DNA from: WHSM01 sp050701635
GTDB taxonomy: Bacteria; Actinomycetota; Actinomycetes; Mycobacteriales; Micromonosporaceae
Assembly: GCA_050701635.1 (NCBI GenBank)
Contig: JBOGDF010000013.1
Location: 1-32,259 of the forward strand
Length of the DNA stretch: 32,259 nt
Direction: 5' to 3'
Below, piece after piece: positions 26,967-32,259 of the stretch (position 1 is its first letter; every line of letters starts with the position of its first letter). A program made the translations under genes and the position numbers. The notes under the pieces were generated by a model, which saw only the letters and a program-made list of their open reading frames with translations, ran no database searches and had not been told where the DNA came from.

Positions 26967-27845
26967 ATGGCGTACCGGGCAAGGTCCAGGTCCTGGTTGG
27001 TGATCGTGGCCGCGCTGGCGGTCTGCGGCGTCATCGCCTCGCCGGCGGCCGCCCAGACTCAGACGACGCGCGCGATCGCCGCGGCCTCCGTGCCGTCCAG
27101 CTACTACGAGGCGCCCGGCCCGCACGCTGTCACGAAGGTGCAGGGCGGGCCCGACCACACCCTCTACTACCCGACAAACCTGGGCGCCGGCGGTACGCAG
27201 CACCCGGTGCTGATCTGGGGCAACGGCACCGGCGCCACCCCGGAGTCGTACGACGCGCAGCTGCGCCACCTGGCCACCTGGGGGTTCGTGGTCGCCGCGG
27301 CGAACACCACCCAGTCCGGCTCCGGGCAGGAGATGCTCGCCGGGGCGAGGTTCCTGATCGCCGAGGACCAGCGGTCCGGCAGCGTGTTCTACGGCAAGAT
27401 CGACGAGACGAAGATCGGCGCGGCCGGGCACTCGCAGGGTGGCGGCGGGACCATCGCCGCCGGCGCCGACCCGATCGTCGACACCACGATCCCGATCCAG
27501 CCGGGGCCGCAGGGCTCGGTGCCCCAGCTCAAAGGCCCCAGCCTGTTCGTCGCGGGCCAGTACGACTACATCGTGCCGTCCTGGTACGTGAAGTCCCGCT
27601 ACTCGCAGGCCGGTCACGTACCGGCGATCTTCGCCGAGCTGCGGGGTTCCGACCACTTCTTCCCGGGTGAGACCCGGGTCCGGCTGATCGGTGTGGTGAC
27701 CGCCTGGTTCCGGTTCTGGCTGGCCGCCGACGAGCAGGCGCGTGGGATCTTCTTCGGCCCGGCATCGAGCTGCGGAATCTGCAACGACCGTGCCGCGTGG
27801 TCGGCGGTGGCGCGCAACAGCCGCGCCCAGGCGATTCCCGGATAA
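26967..27845 (+). CDS. secreted alpha/beta hydrolase, cutinase/polyesterase-like
   Basis: A 292-residue exported hydrolase. The signal peptide covers residues 1-29 (hydrophobic core LVIVAALAVCGVIA, cleavage after AAA). The catalytic triad is Ser156 in AAGHSQGGGG, Asp200 in GQYDYIVP and His230 in GSDHFFPG, with an oxyanion loop at WGNGTG. The order and spacing resemble bacterial cutinase/dienelactone-type polyester hydrolases, though the nucleophile motif is GHSQG rather than the GHSMG or GWSMG of known PET hydrolases. Two C-terminal cysteines (CGIC) may form a disulfide. GAGGAG precedes the ATG. Substrate unknown: a plant cutin or bacterial polyester is plausible, a soluble ester equally so. 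It shares a bidirectional terminator with the convergent subtilase. Confidence 0.85.
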   Translation: MAYRARSRSWLVIVAALAVCGVIASPAAAQTQTTRAIAAASVPSSYYEAPGPHAVTKVQGGPDHTLYYPTNLGAGGTQHPVLIWGNGTGATPESYDAQLRHLATWGFVVAAANTTQSGSGQEMLAGARFLIAEDQRSGSVFYGKIDETKIGAAGHSQGGGGTIAAGADPIVDTTIPIQPGPQGSVPQLKGPSLFVAGQYDYIVPSWYVKSRYSQAGHVPAIFAELRGSDHFFPGETRVRLIGVVTAWFRFWLAADEQARGIFFGPASSCGICNDRAAWSAVARNSRAQAIPG

Positions 27846-27852
27846 CACGAGC

Positions 27853-27885
27853 CCAGGGGCGGCGCTGGCTCGGCGCCGCCCCTGG
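27853..27885. terminator. bidirectional hairpin terminator
   Basis: CCAGGGGCGGCGC and GCGCCGCCCCTGG pair perfectly over 13 bases around the 7-base loop TGGCTCG. It sits between two convergent stops (27845 and 27899), so it can end both transcripts. Confidence 0.9.
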
Positions 27886-27898
27886 CTGCCCCTCCGTG

Positions 27899-30858
27899 TT
27901 ACGCGTCGATCCGTACCACCGTCGTCGCGTGGGTGGTGAAGCCGTCGTTGTACGCGACCTGGCCCAGGTACTTGTTACCCGCCGCCAGCCCGCTCCACGC
28001 GACCTCGACGGTGCTCGAGGCACCGATCACCGCCGTCGACGGGCCGGTGACCGTCAGGTTGCCGGCGTCGGTCGACCCGAGCACCCAGCTGAACAGGGTG
28101 TACGCGGCGTCCGGGCCGTCGGTCTGCCAGCCGTGGACGTACACCTTGTAGGTCGCCGGCGTCGGGTTGGTCAGGTTGACCTCTTCCGCGGAGCTGCCGC
28201 CGCCGCTCAGCGCGACCAGTGACTTCGAGCTGTCGGCGTTGACCCGGTAGACGTACACGTCGAGGTCGTCGTCTCCGTCGGTGAATTCGTCGAAGAGCGA
28301 GATCCGGGTGTACGTGGTCCCGGCCGGCACCGTCAGGTCGTGCACCGTGATGCCCTGGTTGCCGTCAGGGTTGGCGGTGTCGAAGTTGTCGGTCGGGTCG
28401 TCGGCCACCGTCGCGTTCGTGGTGGTCGCCGGGATCAGCCCGCGCACGTCGTAGTTGAGCGCGCCGCTGTAACCGGTCTTGATCGGGTACGACGTCGATC
28501 CGCTCGCCCCCGCCCCGGTCACCTGCGCCGGCACCGCCATGGCGACCGGCCGTACCACCAACGGGCTGCGTACGGAGTGCGTCCCGTCCGTCCAGGTCAG
28601 CGACCCGGTCCCGTACGTGTTGAGCGGAGCTTCGGTACGGGTGAGCGTCACCTCGAACGACTTCGTCGCGCCAGCCGCGATCGTGAACTGGCTCGGCGTC
28701 ACGACGACATCGAAGCCCGGCGGCGCCGAGACCGACGAGACGTACGTCGCCGCCGATCCGCCGACGTTGGTCACCTTGCGCGTCATCGTCTGGATGCCGG
28801 CGAGGTCACCGACCGCGACCGACGGCTGGTTCAGGTCGCTCGCGTCGATCGGCGGCACGCTGGCGCAGCACAGCCGCTGCCCGCTGAGGAAGCCGAGGTA
28901 GTCGGCGTACCCGGCGTCGTACACCAGCCCGGGATTGACGGCGAGGTTCGGCCGTACGTGGCCCGACCCGACGTTGAGCGGGCGCTCCAGGCCGGCCCGC
29001 GACGCGGCGTCGGCGGTGGTGGCGATCGCGGATCGCATCGCCGCCGGCGACCAGGTCGGGTTGGCCTGCGTCAGCAGTGCCGCGATGCCGGCTACGTGCG
29101 GGCTCGACATCGACGTACCGCTGAGGATGTCGAAGTCTCTCCCGCCGTTACCGGGTGGCGCGACCGCGGCGAGGATGTCCACACCGGGTGCCATGAAGTC
29201 CGGCTTCAGGATGTCGCCGCCGCCCGCGATGCTCGGACCGCGTGACGAGAACGCCGCCACGTCCGGTGCCGGAGCGGAGGTGCCGACGGTGGCCTGGCTG
29301 AGCGCCGCCGTCGCCGCGGCGCCGGTCGCGTCGAGGTACGCCTTGATCGCGGCGCCGTCGACCTCGTTGACGTGCACGGTCGGGATGACGTGCAGGTCGG
29401 CGTTGAGTGAGCTCGGGGTGAGGTTGCGCAGGATCATCCCGACGCCGCCGGCCGCCTTCACGGTGTCACTCTTCTCGACGCGGGGGTTCACGCCCCGGTC
29501 GCAGAGCACCACCTTGCCGGTGACCTTCGCCGGATCGAGCGTGTTCGGGAAGCAGAGCTCGGCCTCGGACTGCACCGCGTCGGGCTTCTTCACGTCGCCG
29601 GAGTACACCAGCGGCGCCGGCCCGACGGCCTCGGTGAGGGACGCACCCGTGTACGTCGCGCCGTTGCCGAGCGTGACGGTCGCGGTGCCGGAGCGGTTGT
29701 GCGTACCGGCGGCCACCGCGGCGAGCCACGGGCTGATGTGCGCCACCGTGGACGCACCGGGCCCGCTGTTGCCGGCGGACGTGGCGACGAAAACCCCGGC
29801 CCGCGCGGCGAACAGGTACGCCACTTCCACCGCGTCGAGGTAGTTGGTACGGGTACCGCTGATCGAGTAGTTGATCACGTCGACGCCGTCGGCGACGGCC
29901 TGGTCGATGGCGGCCACCGAGTCGCCGGTGTTGGCGCCACAGCCACCTGCGCCGTTGTCCCAGCACACCTTGTACGCCGAGATCCTGGCGCGCGGCGCGA
30001 TCCCGTTCACCGAGCCGAGCAGCGACGCCTGACCCGTGGTCGGGACGCCCTGGTTGCCGCCGGCGGTGGACGCGGTGTGCGTACCGTGGCCGTTGTAGTC
30101 ACGCGGCGATCCGAACTCGTGTGGCAGTACGGTGTCGCAGCCCCGCGACTCGCAGAAGTACTGCGCGGCGACCAGCTTCTGGTTGCAGTCGTTGGCGTCC
30201 CATGAGCCGTCGGTGACGTCCTCGGACGAGGCGCACTTGGCGGTGAAGCCGCGCAGCGGCTTGTAGACGAGCTTGCCCGCGGCGTTACGGTCCGAGAAGC
30301 TCTTGCTCTCGGGCCAGATGCCCGAGTCGATGATGCCGATGACGACGTTCTCGCCCTTGATCCCCTTGGTCCACAGACCGCCCTGGGCGGCGTCGGTCAG
30401 GCCGAGAAACGCCGGCGTGGTGGCGGTGTCGCCGGACTGCTCGACGGTCTTCTCGACCGATATCACGGCGGAGTTGGCGCGCAGCTCCGCTGCCTGATCG
30501 ATGGTGAGGTACGCCGCGAAGCCGTTGAAGGCGTAGCGGTAGTCGTACAGCTTCCGGGCGCCGCCTACGGTGCCGAGCACCGCGTTGTGGCGACGGTCGA
30601 GATATCCGGCGTAGCGCTGGACTTCCGTACTCGCCCGATTGATCTTCTGCCCCTCCCGGGGCGCCGTCGCGGCAAGACCCGCGATCCCTCCCGTGTACGC
30701 CGCCACCGGCGGATCCGCCATCCGGACCACGTACCCAGTGGTGCTGGTGTCGACTTGAGTGTCCGCTCGTCGTTCTCCTGCGCGGGCGCCTGCGGGGCAC
30801 CTACCAGAACGCCGAGCGCGACGATAGCCAGGCCGAAACCGAGCCGTCTCATGCCCAT
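27899..30858 (-). CDS. secreted S8 subtilisin-like protease, apparent frameshift after signal peptide
   Basis: The body (about 943 residues from 30730) is a plant-cucumisin-like subtilase: I9 propeptide (KLYDYRYAFNGFAAYLT), catalytic Asp135 (IIDSGIWPESKSF), His215 (NGHGTHTAS), oxyanion Asn321 and Ser540 (LSGTSMSSPHVAG), a PA insert (~375-480), an Fn3-like domain (~600-730) and a C-terminal PPC-like beta domain. Residue numbers count from 30730. A proper signal peptide (MGMRRLGFGLAIVALGVL to AQA-like APAQ) begins at ATG 30858 after AGGGGA, but in another frame; the propeptide frame reads VDTSTTGYVVRM without a good start. One inserted base between about 30735 and 30790 would join them. It is a broken gene, a sequencing error or, least likely, programmed shifting. 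Confidence 0.85.
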
Positions 30859-31040
30859 GTCTGTCCCCTTTGGGGTGTGGCGGATCGCGCCATGGATGCC
30901 ACGTCGCCCTGCGCCCCCCGGGGCATGACCACGTCGCGGCATATTGCCTAATACGGGATTTACCCGCCGTACGGAGATCGCGGAAGGACTGAACGTCTAC
31001 TCCGCTCTCGTCCGGTTGGTCCGAGAATCGACCGGCCAGG

Positions 31041-32063
31041 TCAGGCGGTGCCGGTGAGATCGTCCTCGCCGGGCCGTCCGCTCGCGACCAGGATGCTGTC
31101 GGCGAGCGGCGTACGCCGGTAGAGCACCCGGCGTCCCGAGCGCCACGACGTGACCAGGCCGCTGCGGCGTAGCACCGACAGGTGCTGGCTGACGCTGGGT
31201 CCGCTCTGGCCCAGGCTCATCGCCAGCTCGGTGGTGGAGGTGGGCAGCTGCAGGGCGGCCAGGATGGCGGCCCGGCTACGGCCGATCAGGGCGCCGAGCG
31301 CGTCCTGCCCCGGGGCTTCCGGCGTCGCACTGACCCACAGCCGGCCCACGCCACGGGCCGGGTAGGTCAGGCTCGGCGACTCGCCCGGGCTCGCGGCGAA
31401 GATCACGCTCGGCCAGACGAACACCGACGGCACGAGCAGCAGCCCCGTACCACCGAGCTCGTGCTCTTCGCGGTGTCCGCGGTGCCGCTTCTTGTCGATC
31501 TGGATCAGGTCGTCGGAAAGACTGATATCCGGGTGTACGTCGTGCAGCAGCCCCGCGAGCCCGAACCGGGTCAGCTCACCGGCCCGGTGCGCGACGTCGT
31601 CGTCGAGCAGCGCCCGCATCGCCGGCCAGTCCGGCTCCAACGCGACCTCCCAGTACGCCGCCAGGGCATCCGCCAGGCGCCGCGCTCCGGCCGCCCCGGC
31701 GGCGACCAGCTCCCGTACCGGCGGAGGAAGGTCTTTCCCGCCCCAGACCTGTGCCAGGTCCTGCCGCATCACCTCGGGCGGGGTGGCCGCGACCCGGTCC
31801 AGCTGCTGCTCGATCGAGGTCGACGGGTCCCGGGCGCCGGCGAACAGGAACCCCGCGATGTACGGATGCGCCGGCACGACCGCCCGCAGCAGCGGCACGT
31901 CCACGCCGCCGAGCCGGTCGCGTACCGAGGTGTACCACGCGCGCTGGTGCGGCTCCATACGCTGCGACGACAGCAGGTACAGGCTCTCGGCGAGCTCGGC
32001 CAGCGGCGAGTACGCGAACCGGGTACGGCCGATGTCGGCGAGGCTCATCCGTACCTGAATCAT
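31041..32063 (-). CDS. ArsR-type winged-helix regulator with DUF5937-like N-terminal domain
   Basis: A 340-residue regulator. The N-terminal ~240 residues are an effector or dimerisation domain of the DUF5937 type (FAYSPLAELAESLYLL near residue 16, HDVHPDISLSDDLIQIDK near 175, LLVPSVFVWPSVIF near 210). The C-terminal ~85 residues form an ArsR winged helix (LGALIGRSRAAILAALQLP, STTELAMSLGQSGPSVSQHL, SVLRRSGLVTSWRSGRRVLYRRT). No metal-binding CxC motif is present, so metal sensing is unlikely. In this family the regulator often sits next to an efflux or MFS gene; the gene on the right is outside the window. The ATG at 32063 starts the conserved segment. Confidence 0.85.
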   Translation of the reverse strand: MIQVRMSLADIGRTRFAYSPLAELAESLYLLSSQRMEPHQRAWYTSVRDRLGGVDVPLLRAVVPAHPYIAGFLFAGARDPSTSIEQQLDRVAATPPEVMRQDLAQVWGGKDLPPPVRELVAAGAAGARRLADALAAYWEVALEPDWPAMRALLDDDVAHRAGELTRFGLAGLLHDVHPDISLSDDLIQIDKKRHRGHREEHELGGTGLLLVPSVFVWPSVIFAASPGESPSLTYPARGVGRLWVSATPEAPGQDALGALIGRSRAAILAALQLPTSTTELAMSLGQSGPSVSQHLSVLRRSGLVTSWRSGRRVLYRRTPLADSILVASGRPGEDDLTGTA

Positions 32064-32230
32064 CTGCCGAGCCTATGCGCCGGGTCCGTTCATACCGGCA
32101 GCGTCGGCCCCCAGCGGCCGCCCCGCCAACGATTCGTTCCTGACGAAATCGTCGTACGCCTAGTGCCCTGCGCCAGAGATTGGTTGATGAAGTCCGGTGT
32201 CCAGGTGGTGCGTCGCAAGGCGGAGGAGGA

Positions 32231-32253
32231 GCCAATACCGGTGTTGTATTGGC
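32231..32253. repeat. stem-loop in a probable interspersed repeat at the window edge
   Basis: GCCAATAC-CGGTGTT-GTATTGGC is a perfect 8-base inverted repeat. It is embedded in a non-coding tail (from about 32170) whose wording resembles palindromic repeats I associate with actinobacterial intergenic regions. The window ends before any second half can be seen. Confidence 0.45.
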
Positions 32254-32259
32254 GACGAC

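Noticed and set aside
30735..30790. Programmed ribosomal frameshifting in the subtilase gene
   Set aside because: No slippery heptamer or evident downstream pseudoknot in the overlap; a base loss or sequencing error is simpler.

Overview
The window is high-GC actinobacterial DNA. The very frequent GTACG/CGTAC words and the overall gene style point to Micromonosporaceae (Micromonospora/Actinoplanes-like); this is an inference from composition and protein families, since no rRNA or other taxonomic marker is present.

Layout. 1-2956: the end of a membrane-protein gene and a DUF6220-like membrane protein on the minus strand, then a NarL-type two-component pair on the plus strand, with a perfect 16-bp palindrome between the two groups. 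2986-4077: two gene remnants fused in mid-gene, the 3' part of a phospholipase D gene (minus) and the 3' part of a methyltransferase gene (plus). 4097-7869: a secreted sialidase-type propeller protein; an HxlR regulator divergent from a haloalkane-dehalogenase-like hydrolase across a palindromic operator (the hydrolase start is frameshifted); and a TfoX gene fragment. 7901-11633: cobalamin-dependent methionine synthase metH, preceded by what reads as an S-adenosylhomocysteine (SAH) riboswitch with a Shine-Dalgarno-masking hairpin. 11741-13526: a DUF1444-like protein and a membrane protein.

13732-22231 is the central module: an XRE-cupin regulator, a recognisable promoter with an inverted repeat in its start region, and a tightly overlapping operon ending in a strong hairpin terminator. 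The operon encodes a three-part FAD/2Fe-2S amine dehydrogenase, a DHDPS-family deaminase, a two-cysteine proline-racemase-family epimerase, an aldehyde dehydrogenase and an Xaa-Pro aminopeptidase. Together these match the trans-4-hydroxy-L-proline to 2-oxoglutarate pathway, with a peptidase that could supply Hyp/Pro from peptides.

22232-24695 is a looser, visibly less GC-rich stretch: an orphan secreted protein, a possible 45-residue membrane peptide and a stand-alone AAA/ABC-type ATPase. 24696-32063 returns to ordinary high-GC genes: YceI, an HTH_42 protein, a DUF1304 protein, a secreted polyesterase-like hydrolase, a large secreted subtilase (signal peptide in a different frame from the body) and an ArsR-type regulator. 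The last ~100 bases look like the start of a palindromic repeat.

The strongest points are the riboswitch, the hydroxyproline operon with its control region, the fused remnants, and two apparent one-base losses near gene starts that could be real mutations or sequencing errors.
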